Source: Seiridium cupressi
Taxonomy: Eukaryota > Ascomycota > Sordariomycetes > Amphisphaeriales > Sporocadaceae
NCBI GenBank assembly: GCA_036674765.1
Contig: JARVKI010000145.1
Span: 1 to 64,000 of the forward strand
DNA length: 64,000 nucleotides
Direction: 5' to 3'
In this document: positions 35,445 to 46,258 of the stretch, one piece after another
How positions within the stretch are numbered: the stretch's first letter is position 1
Layout: every line of letters begins with the position of its first letter
Notes under the pieces: model-generated
Seen by the model: the letters and a program-made list of their open reading frames with translations, nothing else
Database searches by the model: none
What the model was told of the DNA's origin: nothing
Program-made: the position numbers and the translations under genes

Positions 35445-37018
35445 GGCTCGTTTCAAGGCGGGATGGATCGCGGAATCATGGGGTCTTCTCCGGTAGTGCT
35501 GCAGGAGCTGTGAGGCATTGCTGGCTCACACGTGGCCAGGCTGCGAAGACGGGTCGAGAGGGCGAGACATGAGATTATTCGCGGCCTTGCGGATTACGTT
35601 GCCCGTTGCTGCTAAATCGTCGCCAGCAATGCTAGTTTCAATTGGCTTGGACCCCTGGAGGGATGCCCCCATGCTTGGCTCCCGCCTGCAAGGCTACGTA
35701 CTATGTACGTACCTCGGAGCTTGGTACCTACCACCAGCCCACTAAACCACCTGCCCACTGGCGCTGCCCTGGCCTACAAGTCTATAATGTGGTTACATGA
35801 TCTGCTCTGTCGCTACTTCAAGCACCCCAGCCATGTGGCTGCCTTGATGATCATTCACACACAATACCTTTTCAACCAAGCGACAACCCCTGCCATGGGG
35901 AATAGCCCACTGTTAACCTTCTTGCAGCCAATAGCGATGGAGAACTCCCGACCTCGCCATCAATTAAGTATTTCTACTCCTAGGGTCGGCTCATATTTTG
36001 TCCTTTCGAGGCCATGCGACAATGACAGGGCGTCAGCGAGTGGTCCACTTGCGTTGAAGCTTAAGCATCAAAAGTGTATGCGTTTGTGCTCAACGGAAGG
36101 ACTTGGGTCCCAGCGAAAAACTGTACAGCCGCTCGTTTCGAACCCAGCGACTTTGAACTATCGAGCGTTAACTACAACATCAATGGGCATTTGTGCTTAG
36201 GTAGTCTTGTTCTCTAGCGGGAGATGGAGACCGTATCAATAATTGGCCAGATAATAAGCTGCGGGAGATGGCACCAGCGGCAGCTACCGTTTGCAATGAT
36301 ATCAGTGACGAGATTATTCTTCATCGCGTCGCAGCTCGCCTCGCCTCGAGTGCCACCTGTAGAGTCAAAAGAGCCCATGGAATCGAATGCTGTAAATGGG
36401 GCAGCTCATGCATCATAGTGCAGACTGTAATGGCGTTTCAAAATTACCTAGGTAAGGATGAAATAAAAACCTCTTCAGCTTGATAGCTACTGACTATAAT
36501 GTCTCTACGTGATCTCTATCAGAAATTCCTGGTGATGAATTCACCGGCTCGTCGCATGTGCTTCGACAATACATAATAAACAACCCTCCCCCAAAGACCC
36601 CCAGTCCTTTAGTGAGCCCTGTGCAATAATCCCGCAGGATAATGTAACGGCCCTCCGTTACGGATCTAGTCACCGTCCACCAGGTCAGCACCTTTGAAAA
36701 AAGCATCCCTCTCGATCCCACCAAAGCCAAATAAGCATGCCATCGACGTTTAAGCGCACAAGCAGGCTGACAAAGGGCAGTATGTTCTCGCCGGCAAGGT
36801 CGGCTAGAGTCCCATAGGTCTCGCTCTCGGGATCGCGCCAGCACCAGCACGCTGCTCTCCGGAGTCGTCCAAACTCGCGAACATCATTGTGCCAGTGACG
36901 TTAGAGGGACACTCTCTCGATATGGAAAAACGTTTATTAAGCTCGGCTCCACATCGATAACCCACTCAGAAAGCTGAATGTGGGCCAATAACGTAATCCC
37001 TGTCAACAAACAAGCTAG
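35445..37018. other. Gene-poor region upstream of DOP1
   Basis: About 1.6 kb. The first part probably contains the DOP1 promoter. Plus-strand frames (for example 35703-36200) have no recognised motif. No clear gene. Confidence 0.5.
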
Positions 37019-37366
37019 CCCCGACTAGTATAATGGTAGCACGCTGGGTTATCACTTGGCTGCTCATCCAGCCAAGCCCCAGGAGGTTTTCACGGGAAAC
37101 TGCACACTTCTCTAAGGCGCTCCGACTTTGCGAGTATATAACTCACCAATTTAACGAAAATAAAATCTTTTAAAAATGCTAGCTTATGGGAGATAGAATA
37201 ATTTACTCGAATACGAAGTTTTAGCATTTAAAGTTGTTTTCTCGATTTTTGTTATAGATATTCGTTGAATTTTTGGCGAAATATGTGGGGCAGTGTGCAG
37301 TTTCCCGTGAAAACCTCCTGGCCCCTCGGGGAGTCAGAAGTCCAGGTTCCATCCCTGGGTTAGGGA
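37019..37366 (+). pseudogene. tRNA-like pol III gene interrupted by an inverted-repeat insertion
   Basis: The two halves of a tRNA cloverleaf can be recognised. The 5' half has acceptor strand CCCCGAC (37019-37025), a perfect A-box TAGTATAATGG (37026-37036) and the 5' anticodon stem CTGGG (37044-37048), followed by loop TTATCAC. The 3' half has GTCAG (37333-37337), variable AAGT, T-arm CCAGG-TTCCATC-CCTGG (37342-37358, B-box GGTTCCATCCC) and acceptor GTTAGGG (37359-37365), which pairs with the 5' strand at 6 of 7 positions. A run of nine T follows. Between the halves lie about 30-45 bp that could be an intron plus an inserted element (37079-37321). If the loop reads as drawn, the anticodon is ATC (Asp codon), which is unusual. 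Probably non-functional; identity uncertain. Confidence 0.55.
37079..37321. mobile_element. MITE-like element with 29-bp perfect terminal inverted repeats
   Basis: The arms 37079-37107 (starting CCAGGAGGTTTTCACGGGAA) and 37293-37321 are perfect reverse complements over 29 bp. The 185-bp interior is AT-rich and has no coding frame. If the element is taken as 37080-37320, GCCC flanks it on both sides and could be a 4-bp target duplication. Size, terminal repeats and lack of coding capacity fit a miniature inverted-repeat transposable element. The superfamily cannot be told from the sequence alone. Confidence 0.75.
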
Positions 37367-37369
37367 TAG

Positions 37370-37378
37370 TTTTTTTTT
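37370..37378 (+). terminator. Pol III-type T9 terminator
   Basis: Nine consecutive T start four bases after the tRNA-like 3' end, with a further T-rich tract behind. This position and length are typical for RNA polymerase III termination and support the reading of 37019-37366 as a former tRNA gene. Confidence 0.6.
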
Positions 37379-37410
37379 CTTATTTTTCCTCCCAAAGAAA
37401 GAAAGGACCT

Positions 37411-37463
37411 TACCTACTACTACCTACCTACCTAGCTAGCTAGACTAGTAGTAGTAGTAGGTA
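37411..37463. repeat. CTA/TAG simple repeat forming a 13-bp inverted repeat
   Basis: TACCTACTACTAC at 37411-37423 is the exact reverse complement of 37451-37463. The space between is CTAC/CTAG-rich. It is a low-complexity, hairpin-capable sequence between the tRNA-like gene and the esterase relic. Confidence 0.8.
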
Positions 37464-37470
37464 GACATTG

Positions 37471-37856
37471 TTGTGGTTACCATCAACCACCGACTCAACC
37501 AACGTCTGGAGGTTCTCGATCTCTCCTCTGATGACTTTCACCCAGGTAAAGAGAAAGGACCATGCATGACACAGCTTATTTATCCTGAGTTAGCTCGAAG
37601 AGACAGGTACGTATCTATCTTGACAGGAGCAAATGCGAACGAAGGTACACTATTTCCGAAACTCCGCCAACGCTCACATCCTTCCTTGGATGAGTTTATT
37701 GACATATATCCCATTCTTCAGCCAGTGAAGGCGGAGTTTGCCCAATTATACCTTGTTGGTGGTTCTGGATATGCCAACCAGTACTACGCCGACGCAGCCA
37801 TACGTACTGTCGACTCTATTGGATGGTCATGCGGTCGCCGCGTTGGGTACATATAG
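37471..37856 (+). pseudogene. Carboxylesterase type B relic
   Basis: An open frame of 127 codons contains two pieces typical of type B carboxylesterases, which are normally far apart. VTINHRLN followed by EVLDLS resembles the strand next to the oxyanion hole region, and TGANANEGTLFPKL resembles the region of the catalytic acid. The nucleophile elbow (GxSxG) and about 100 or more residues between the two pieces are missing, as are the N and C termini. I read this as a deleted remnant rather than a working enzyme. An alternative is a chance frame with limited similarity. Confidence 0.45.
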
Positions 37857-38393
37857 TTATACTTGATCACTTTGGGTCGCCGCCGGTAACGAGTGCATAC
37901 ATGTAGAGAGCATGCCCATTCCAACGCAGACGGACCATCCGTACGTAGCATGTCTATATCACGATATTTTCCCCAGAAGCCTACGAGTTTCGTTCGATTT
38001 GCAAGTGAAGTATCAAGTACGACACGAACAAAGTTCTCAAGATTGATACATGTCTGCGTAACCACCAGCATATGTAGCCCGCACGCATCCGAGCTAACCT
38101 AACGTGGGCTCCATGCAATTCGTCTTTCCCATCTCTCAACGGCCCCGGCCCGCCCTTGCCAAAATGACGTGAGGACCAGTCCGGGCAGCCGCAGCACTAA
38201 ATTAGTGCTAGCTCCTGCTGCAGCATAGTCCAGCACCCGACCTGCCCTCTCCTCGCTGTCACAACATGTAAAGTCGCGACATGTGGACGGACACAACCCA
38301 CCTTTGTCCATGCTGAGAGACGTCGCATCGGCGATATCGTGATTTTGTGTCCAAGGACGGCAGAAGGATGCAAAGTGCTCCAGTTCAGCCACA
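37857..38393. other. Intergenic, MON1 promoter side
   Basis: About 540 bp between the esterase relic and the MON1 start. A minus-strand frame reaching in from 38980 is a shadow of MON1. No other feature seen. Confidence 0.5.
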
Positions 38394-40259
38394 ATGGGAG
38401 CCGACAGGGAAGATGCTAGAGCATCAGACCCCGACCCAACAACGAACGACGATGCCGACGAACGACCGCCCCCTTTGCCGCCGCGCCCCATATCACAGGC
38501 TCCTGGAATCGCCCCGGCCGCCGCCTCCGTTTCGGTAGAACGACCGCGGCTACAAGCAAAACCCACCACGGCTGTCTCTACCACCAATATCCAGACCCTG
38601 GCCTTCCCCGATGGTACCAGAGGCACATTTACCAGTAGCGAGGCAACAGCCCCGTCGGGCCAAGAGAGCGTTGCAATACCAGGAGATCTAGCCTCTATGC
38701 GCGGCACGAATGCAGGACCTAGCGACTTGGATGAGGCCATGAGCGTCATGAGCATCGCACCGACGCTGCGGCCACCGGGAGACCTGGAAAGTCTGCTGAT
38801 AGGCGACACTAGCAAGAGAAGCCCTGCCTGGCAGCTGCTGAGGTCGCAATCAGCGACAGTGGCGCCATTCGAAACCCTCAAGACAGGAGACCGGTCGCCG
38901 CTGGCGGGTTTTGAGAAGGAGTTTGACAGCATACCAGACGAATCGCAACAGGAGTGGACTGATTCAGATCGCCTGGCCATTTGGAAATCGAAGCTAAAGC
39001 ACTACATGATCCTCTCCTCGGCTGGAAAACCGATATACAGTCGTCATGGAGACTTGTCGCTGATCAATTCCTCCATGGGTGTTGTCCAAACCATTATCTC
39101 TTTCTACGAAGGCGCCAAGAACCCGCTGTTGGGCTTCACTGCTGGGAACACGCGGTTCGTCATAATCACAGAGGGGCCGCTGTATTTCGTCGCAATCAGC
39201 AAGCTGGGAGAAAGCGATTCACAGCTGCGGTCCCAGCTTAATGCCCTGTACATGCAGATCCTATCGACTTTAACATTACCAACCCTCTTGCACATCTTCA
39301 AAAACCGTCCATCGACGGACCTAAGAAAGCCTTTGGAAGGTACAGAATCCATGATTTCGTCGCTGGCCGACAACTTCACCAAAGGTTCTCCTTCCATGCT
39401 CCTAGGAGCTCTCGAATGTCTCAAGATTCGCAAATCGCAACGTTACGCCATCAACAATGTTTTTCTTAAAGCGAGAGCGAAAAACCTTCTTTACGGGCTT
39501 ATAGTGGCGGGCGGCAAGCTCGTGAGCGTCATCAGGCCCCGTAAACATTCGCTACACCCGAGCGATCTACAACTCATTTTCAACATGCTCTTTGCGTCCG
39601 GTGGAATACAGGGCGGCGGCGGCGAGAATTGGATTCCGCTGTGTCTGCCAGCTTTTAATAACAGAGGGTATCTCTACATGTATGTCAGCTTTTTGGATAG
39701 TACGCACACAGGAGATCCAGATGGCAGTCCCCAGGCAGACAGCTCTACAGAGGAGCAAATCGCCGTCATTCTCATCAGCCCAGACAAGGAGAGCTTCTTC
39801 GCATTGCAGAAAATGAGGGATGATGTGGTTGGCGAGCTGAAGAAAAAGGGCAGCCTGGACATCATCAAAGCGGCGGCAAGGCAAGGGCGGCCCAGGATTA
39901 CGGAAATCGCTCCGGGCACCCAGATCAGCCATTTCCTCTTCAAGTCGAAGGCCAATGTCCAGTTCTGTATGCCATCTTTAGCGCCCGTCTTCGATGATAC
40001 CATTTCACATCGGCGATTGATGTCGCTATACCACAATCTGCACGCCACCGTCCACGCCAAGCACGCGCATCTTAAGGTTATGCATTGCATCGGCGAGGCT
40101 TCGACTTCACTCGCGTGGATCACCCCAATATTTGAATTCTACTGCGTGGCCGGGCCAAATGCGTCCAGGCAAGTATTAACGTTGGGAGCAAACAAGATCA
40201 TTCAATGGGCCAAACGCGAAGAGGAACGCCTATTCATTATCGGTGGGGGCGTCTTCTAA
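38394..40259 (+). CDS. MON1: Vacuolar fusion protein Mon1
   Basis: Subunit of the Mon1-Ccz1 complex, the guanine nucleotide exchange factor for Ypt7/Rab7 on late endosomes, autophagosomes and vacuoles. Intronless, 621 residues. The first 190 residues are Pro/Ser/Thr-rich and probably disordered. From about residue 199 the conserved longin-type Mon1 domains begin: [75 protein letters not shown], then [20 protein letters not shown] and YVSFLD, ending with [17 protein letters not shown]. Length and order fit fungal Mon1. The long minus-strand frame opposite its 5' part is a GC-driven shadow. Confidence 0.96.
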   Translation: MGADREDARASDPDPTTNDDADERPPPLPPRPISQAPGIAPAAASVSVERPRLQAKPTTAVSTTNIQTLAFPDGTRGTFTSSEATAPSGQESVAIPGDLASMRGTNAGPSDLDEAMSVMSIAPTLRPPGDLESLLIGDTSKRSPAWQLLRSQSATVAPFETLKTGDRSPLAGFEKEFDSIPDESQQEWTDSDRLAIWKSKLKHYMILSSAGKPIYSRHGDLSLINSSMGVVQTIISFYEGAKNPLLGFTAGNTRFVIITEGPLYFVAISKLGESDSQLRSQLNALYMQILSTLTLPTLLHIFKNRPSTDLRKPLEGTESMISSLADNFTKGSPSMLLGALECLKIRKSQRYAINNVFLKARAKNLLYGLIVAGGKLVSVIRPRKHSLHPSDLQLIFNMLFASGGIQGGGGENWIPLCLPAFNNRGYLYMYVSFLDSTHTGDPDGSPQADSSTEEQIAVILISPDKESFFALQKMRDDVVGELKKKGSLDIIKAAARQGRPRITEIAPGTQISHFLFKSKANVQFCMPSLAPVFDDTISHRRLMSLYHNLHATVHAKHAHLKVMHCIGEASTSLAWITPIFEFYCVAGPNASRQVLTLGANKIIQWAKREEERLFIIGGGVF

Positions 40260-40750
40260 GCAGATACTGGAGAGCTACAAGTCCATACACTAACGGCATG
40301 CCTAGTGGTGGCATTATGAATATAGAAAAGTACACTCCAAATCCACCCAATTTTGCTTCGTGCCAACAACCAACCAGGCTCAAAGCTAGGTCCGGAAACG
40401 CACATTCTTCTACTTAACATATGTATCCCGTCCACCTTGATGGGGTATATCACGACATGATGAAGTTGGCCTCTTTCGTTTATGCATGTCCTTCTCTACA
40501 ATGTTCTAGGGGCTGGATATCAGACGAGTATACCAAGTGCTCGTCCTTAGGTCCGATTCTGTCCCAATTGAAGTGTCGCTCGTCCTCAGTTCCGATTCTG
40601 CCCCCATTGAAATCTCGCTCGTCCGAATTATCTATACAAATCCCAGAGTCGTGCGAGCCCCGATTCTTCCACGGCCGTCCGAGGAATTCTTTCAACCACG
40701 CTGCCTTGGTGTCCCTGGTGTCGTCGCTGGAGTCACTGCTCTTCCTCGTC
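40260..40750. other. Interval between convergent MON1 and the 41-kb gene
   Basis: About 490 bp after MON1. A minus-strand frame (40791-40480) runs through it with charged composition and may be a final exon of the gene at 40751-41773 (see that entry). Otherwise only 3' UTR is expected. Confidence 0.4.
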
Positions 40751-41773
40751 TCAATCCAGCCCCGGATGGCCCGCGTGATACTCCCGACCACTGTACGTTG
40801 GCGGTTCTTCCCCCCGCGCGGCCCGCTCTCTTAGATAGACTGGGACAGATCTGGAATTTACTGGTGCCAGAACTTCCATGACATCGCCGCCATCGATACC
40901 TGGCTGTGTGTTGGTGGGCAGCTCGTCAACTGCACTGCACGTCGCCGGCTCCGAGTCCACTTCCGGTGCGGTCATATGCCAATCTTTAGCCGGTGTGTGG
41001 TCTTCTACCACCAAGTCGCCCTGCATGAAATGGATTATGACTTTCTTAAGGGGCGGGTCCCAGTCGATAGGCTTCCAGTCAACCTTTCCACTCTCGGCGT
41101 ACACCGACATCTCCTTTCCGCACAATGTTCTCTCCCGGGCACGGCCAATATATCGTGGTCCATCCGCAGCCAGGTACTCAAGGTGTTGCTCCAGCGAGAG
41201 CGGCAGTCTTCTGAATGTCCGTTCCTCTTCTTCCATTTCCAGCTCCATCTCCTCTCGCGTTTCGACTCGTTGTCGTTCCGGCCTGTTCTTGATCTCTTCG
41301 ATCACGGCCGATAAGCTACTGCATGATGCCCGCCCTTCCGAATGCATGCGCGAAAGGGGGTAGCCGGACGCGTGGCCTTCACGTCCACCGTCTGCCCCAG
41401 TAGCGATCTCATGAGACAAAACCGGTGGCTCGAACGACTCGTCGCTGAGATCATCCTCAAAAACGTGATCGAGCCAAGGTTGCTTATGCGAGTCCGCACG
41501 GATGCTGCTTTCTGAAGAGCCTCTGCTGCCAGAAGTTATATCCGGAGGATTGTCCTTAGGAACACAGACGCTGGAGGACTGTTTATGTTTATTCGATGTA
41601 TGATCTTTCCGAGAGGCCGACGTGTTATCCTCTTCTGAATCTTGGAGAGTACGACGCCGCGTCGGCGCCTGACTGTGCCGAGGCTCATGCAGACTCGCAA
41701 GCATTGTGAGATGGGACGGTAATTGTCCAGTGAAAACGCTTGAAACCCCCAGAGGACTTCGATATGGTGTCAT
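40751..41773 (-). CDS. Hypothetical acidic protein, unrecognised
   Basis: Open frame of 340 residues from the ATG at 41773. The N-terminal half is Ser/Arg-rich and probably disordered. The centre has a strongly acidic helical segment (REEMELEMEEEERTFRRLPL), followed by a block that looks folded: SLEQHLEYLAADGPRYIGRA, RERTLCGKEMSVYAESGKVD, WKPIDWDPPLKKVIIHFMQG. I do not recognise a family. The 3' end is uncertain: a donor-like GTAAAT after DVMEVLAP and an acceptor-like TACAG near 40793 could splice to the downstream minus-strand frame ending at 40480, but the phase does not match simply. No signal peptide or membrane span. Confidence 0.6.
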   Translation of the reverse strand: MTPYRSPLGVSSVFTGQLPSHLTMLASLHEPRHSQAPTRRRTLQDSEEDNTSASRKDHTSNKHKQSSSVCVPKDNPPDITSGSRGSSESSIRADSHKQPWLDHVFEDDLSDESFEPPVLSHEIATGADGGREGHASGYPLSRMHSEGRASCSSLSAVIEEIKNRPERQRVETREEMELEMEEEERTFRRLPLSLEQHLEYLAADGPRYIGRARERTLCGKEMSVYAESGKVDWKPIDWDPPLKKVIIHFMQGDLVVEDHTPAKDWHMTAPEVDSEPATCSAVDELPTNTQPGIDGGDVMEVLAPVNSRSVPVYLRERAARGEEPPTYSGREYHAGHPGLD

Positions 41774-42914
41774 TGTTCTGATAAATGGCAAAGACAACCG
41801 AACAATTTCTAATCCCACAGGATGATGTGTGTCGAGGGCGGCTTTCGGCACTTGAAAGGACAAGTTCCTTTCCTGAAGATTCTACTCCTGGAGAAAGCTG
41901 GGGAGCTTTCGGTCAACGATCAAATATACACCGTCCTCTCGGCCCGAAAGCTAGTTGGAGCGATTCAAAGTAGCATAAACAACTAATTCGGCACGATTGC
42001 TATCAATAAGGCCAAGAAACGAATATTTCTTGTCCCCAAAATAGAGTTACTACGTGGCAAGGTGGTTTGGAGAGAGGAGGATGCGAATGTTAGTGGCACA
42101 CGCCGGCTATATCAGATATCCTCCACGTGGATGCTAGGGCAGACTTGAAAGCATACAGTCAAGCCCCTGACCCAAGAGTTGGCGCACTCGCCATAGAGTT
42201 CTACGTGCGCGGGGTGCGCCAACTCTTGGGTCAGGGGCTTGATAGTCTCCTGCTGTGGACTCGGCAACAGCTATAAGTAAAGCATGACACCTCTTAGGGT
42301 TGAGCTAGATACATGCGTCAAGAGCAGATAGTTCAAAGCGTATGCGAATTTGCGCAGACATCTCTCTCGTAACTTTGATCCCCGGGTATGATGCGGATTG
42401 GGTTGCCGTGTGATTGGACGACGGCCTGCACTGGAACGCTATACCCAGGTACCAGTCGAAGTATAACGTCCAGTCATCCACTTGAGGGCTCTCCCAACAT
42501 GAACAGCAGTTGGTTTAGGGATACAGGACTATCAAAGAATGCATACCATTATTGCGGATTAAAAAGTACATCTAGTACATGCAAAAGTTCCCGTCTCTCC
42601 TCTCTGCTCATGTGAGATGAACACTCCCAGTCCCGGCTCTGAGCACAAGGTTCTTCCGTTCCTGGCTTATGCCAATTTGGATTGCCATGGAGATCACTCT
42701 GCGGAGTCCTTTAGTCGAGCAAGGAAGAAACAACAACACGAGATAGCAAAGCTTATTGTCAATCGGCCCCAAAATTTCCTTCCAAAAAGTCGTTGGTCCC
42801 TCCCCCACCACGGATCGCCTCCCCTTGTCTGTCTTTGGAGAGTTAAACAGCTCAGATCATCTAAGCCATACTCGGCATTCCCTTGCCTTGCCTAATGATG
42901 CCACCTGTGACGTT
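41774..42914. other. Intergenic with inverted-repeat element
   Basis: About 1.1 kb between two minus-strand genes. Apart from the palindromic element at 42160-42241, only short frames are present. Confidence 0.5.
42160..42241. repeat. 82-bp element with 28-bp perfect inverted repeats
   Basis: The arm 42160-42187 (starting CAAGCCCCTGACCCAAGAGT) is the exact reverse complement of 42214-42241, with a 26-bp spacer. The match extends one more base on each side. The flanks ACAGT (42155-42159) and ATAGT (42242-42246) could be an imperfect 5-bp target duplication. Either strand would fold into a very stable hairpin if transcribed. It may be a tiny MITE or the ends of a deleted larger transposon; its arms are unrelated to those of the element at 37.1 kb. 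Confidence 0.85.
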
Positions 42915-45900
42915 TTATGAAATTTCGACGCCGCCGGTTTCCCTTTGAGGATACCTCAAGGCAGACTTGGTTCCTCGCATCCATTTCGAGATCTTTGCCT
43001 TCAGACGTCGTCTGAATTGTGGCTGAGTTTTACTCATGCTTAGGAAACCTTCGCTAGGCGTGAAACTCTTGATATCAAAATCAATGTCGCCCAATCCAAA
43101 TGTGCTGTCCAAACCAGCTTGTCTCTTTCGATGCAAAATTTCCGTTTCTTCTGTCGGAGCATTACTTGACTTGACGTGCGAGTCACGAGCTAGCAACCAC
43201 TTCAAACTGTGAAGGCGCTCTTTGATACCTCGACTCTGCTTGACAGTTAACTCTCCATTGGTGTTGCGGCGGCTCACATGACGATGAGCATTAGTTTTCG
43301 GGACGGCTCTGTCCGGGTTCCTGGAAGGTTTTCCCTGCAGGATTCGGTCCGCCCTGATGTTTGCTGGCATCGCTATTGTATGTTTGGCCGTGGTGTCATC
43401 CGTTCCGTGTGAGAGTTTTCTACCAACTTGACGGAAGGTAGCTCCAACTCCGCTCGAGAAGCTAAAAAGATATTTTGGCTGCTCCCCGACCATCCTACTG
43501 ATAGGCTCGGATAGGCGTGCTTCCGGATGTCTGCGGACAGTGCTAATCGGCGAACCACCACAGACAGTCCTTGAACCTCTCAGCCTCAATCTCTGTTTGA
43601 GGGACGCACGGTTGTTATCCCCAGCTCCGACGTTGGCAAGCTCCATGATAGGAGCGTCATTACACCAAGGATAGTTGCTATCCGAGTTCCACGGTCTCGA
43701 GTCTCTATTGCTAGGTGTCGAATCCAGAACAGGCGCTTTGAACTTGATTCTGATCTTTGGTAGCTTTTTCTGGATTTCTGGCAGGGGCTTGCCCAACAGG
43801 CTGGAGGACAACCTGGATTTCTTGGAAGCTTTCAGATTGTCCAAGCTTGTGTAAGGCTTTAGAATCTCGGCGAACTCGTCCTCATCGGCAAGCTCGTCAT
43901 CTTCACCCAAAGTTGTGGGAGGCGATGGTGGCAAATAGCCAGGCTGACCAGGCAGTGGTGGTAACGCTTTCATCAACTGCGGGATGCTGTTCTTGACCCT
44001 AAGCTCGCGTACAGGCGAGATCGGTTTTGGTGCAACCAAAGGGGCCAAAGAACATGAAGGAGCAATCCGCCGGCGGCTCTCGTCATCTCTTGGTGAATCT
44101 TGTGTCCTCACCATGGTATTTGAATCCTTCTTGCGGCGTTGTGAGGTGTTCCCGGAATCAGAAATACTCAACGCCGAGCTTTTGGTATCTCGGGGAGCCC
44201 TTTCCTTACTGTTTTGGCTCTTCTGAGGTGTGGATGGCTCTGTCACTATATTTACATGGTTTTCTGAAGGTACCAGGGGTCTAGTACTTCCGTCCTGGCT
44301 TCCAGGATTGACTCGATGCTTCTCGTTATGTGGATCTTCAGCCGACGTATACAACCTCGCATCTGGGCCAGCTGGCAAATCGTCGGATCTGAAAGGATCT
44401 GCCGTGCCGACTTGATGCTGGTAGTTTCGAAAGCCGGTTTGTACATCACTTGACTTTTTCAGAAGGTGGCTGGCTGAATCGGGTCTTGAATACCATTCGT
44501 TCGGGCTTGGTTTTGCTGCAGCACTTGCTTCTGTAATGCCTGGAACAACAACAGCATTGTCCTCGCAGACTTGGTTCTGACAAGTGTCTTCGGCATTGTC
44601 ATTTCTCAGAATGACACCTTGTTCACTCCTGATCGTAGGTGTTTTGCCACCATGTACCTGGACCTGCCGAGCTGGCGAGGGTGTGTTCGTCTTCTGGGTT
44701 ACGCTTTGGCGAAATTTAGAGTAGCTGAAGAGAGGGACTTCCTTGGACTCGACATCCGGGCTGGGTCGAAACGTGTCCACAGACATTCTGCCAATCTGTG
44801 ACGGCAATAGATCAATGTCACTCCCTCGCGTCAACTTCCTGGGACCAAGTGTTAGGCCAGACATGGCTGGGGTGCTTTGCTCCCTATTTGGCGCTGACAC
44901 TGGAGCAGATTGGATCTGTTCAACGTCATGCCTTCCACTATCAGACTGTGTGCCATGATCTATATCACTAAGAAGATGGGGTTCTGTTTCAGCTTGGGAG
45001 TCTTCTTGCTCCGTATCGTCGCCACAAACACCCAATCTTGCTCCGGCCCCGAAGACGGTGACTAACTGTTCTTCAGACCCTTCTCTCAACACCAACGGGC
45101 ACTGGGCACTTGCCCCTCTAGTGGGAACAGGGGCTACAGGCTCGTCGGACGGATCAGAATGCGGCTTCGGTAGCGGCTGTTTGTTCTCAAAATCTTCTGT
45201 ATAGTCGTAGTAGCGAGGTGGAGGGGCTGAGGGGCCAAATTGTGCCATTTTGAGAGCTGGGGGCATGCGGTAGTACATGTTGACCACGGATGTTAGGCTT
45301 GAAGTCCTTGACGATGAACTATTGCCCATGTCCCGAAGTGACGGATTGCCTGCATTCCACGAGGCGACTGAGGCTGCTGGCGCCGTTCTCACAGAAGGGG
45401 GGCCGGGATTTCGACGCATATGAGGTAGCATACGGCCATGTAGCGATGGCATTGACAGGTTCGTATCTGTGCGAAGTCCCAGTGGAGGTGGTCTTCGGTT
45501 GGCATGGGGATATGATGACTTGAGAGGACCATGCCCTGTTCTCTTGAAGGATATATATCAGTTCTCAAGCAAGTTCTAAAATGCAGCTGCAGATGGCTTA
45601 CTAGGGAGATCCTATCTATCTCGACCATACGACTATAGTCGACAATGCCTGCTTCTGTTACAGCGGGCGACACGGGGCGAGCTCCTGGTCGCTTCAACCT
45701 AGTAGGGTACGGAAAAGGAGATCGTGGTCGCTGAAGGGGCGCAGAACTCGCCTGACTCTGTAGAGTTGCATTCGACTTGTTGTGCGACAGGTGTCTAGAT
45801 CCGACGGTGGTCATTGAATACGACCGCTGGGCCGGCTCATCTGATGCTGTCGCCAGCGTACTAGTCACGGAACTCTGGCTGTTGGATCCATACATGGAGA

Positions 45901-46258
45901 TGATTTCCGATGTTGTATCCCGGCTGGAGGAGGGCATTTTCTTCCGGTCATGTGCTCGTGTCTCGTCGATGGATCGACGAGGATGACGAGGAGCTGGGTA
46001 TCTGTTGCCCATTACGTTTCTGCCTCCTGATGGAAGGCCGAAGGTTTTGCTAGGGACGGATTGGATACTAAAAAGACCAATGTCACCAGTTTCCGTAGTA
46101 GTCTTTAGCATACCTTCCAAAGCACCGGGAGAGGACAATAAAGCGGAGTTTTCGTTCACTCTGCTCAGCGGCTTGTGAAGTGGGCGCCCGTGATGAGCAT
46201 AGTTGCTGCGGAGAGTTTCGTGGCTCTGAGAGCGCCGGGGTGTGCGGTGCTGTTCCAT
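42915..46258 (-). CDS. Large disordered Ser-rich protein, function unknown
   Basis: Exons 46258-45602 and 45542-42915, joined by a 59-bp intron (GTAAGC donor, TTCAAG acceptor), give 1094 residues. The protein is mostly low-complexity and rich in Ser, Pro, Arg and charged residues, with many possible phosphorylation sites. Short conserved-looking stretches include PPRYYDYTEDF, a polyproline-like PALPPLPGQPGYLPPSPPT type segment near the middle, an acidic EDDELADEDEFAEIL, and the basic C-terminal end RRRLKAKISKWMRGTKSALR. No signal peptide, membrane span or catalytic domain is visible. Composition suggests a scaffold or regulatory protein of the cortex or cytoskeleton, but this is a guess. A nearer acceptor (AACAG at 45536) would break the frame, so the acceptor at 45543 is preferred. 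Confidence 0.75.

Noticed and set aside
38099..38980. 293-codon minus-strand frame opposite the MON1 5' region
   Set aside because: Shadow of GC-rich MON1 coding sequence; low-complexity Ser/Gly composition and no family.
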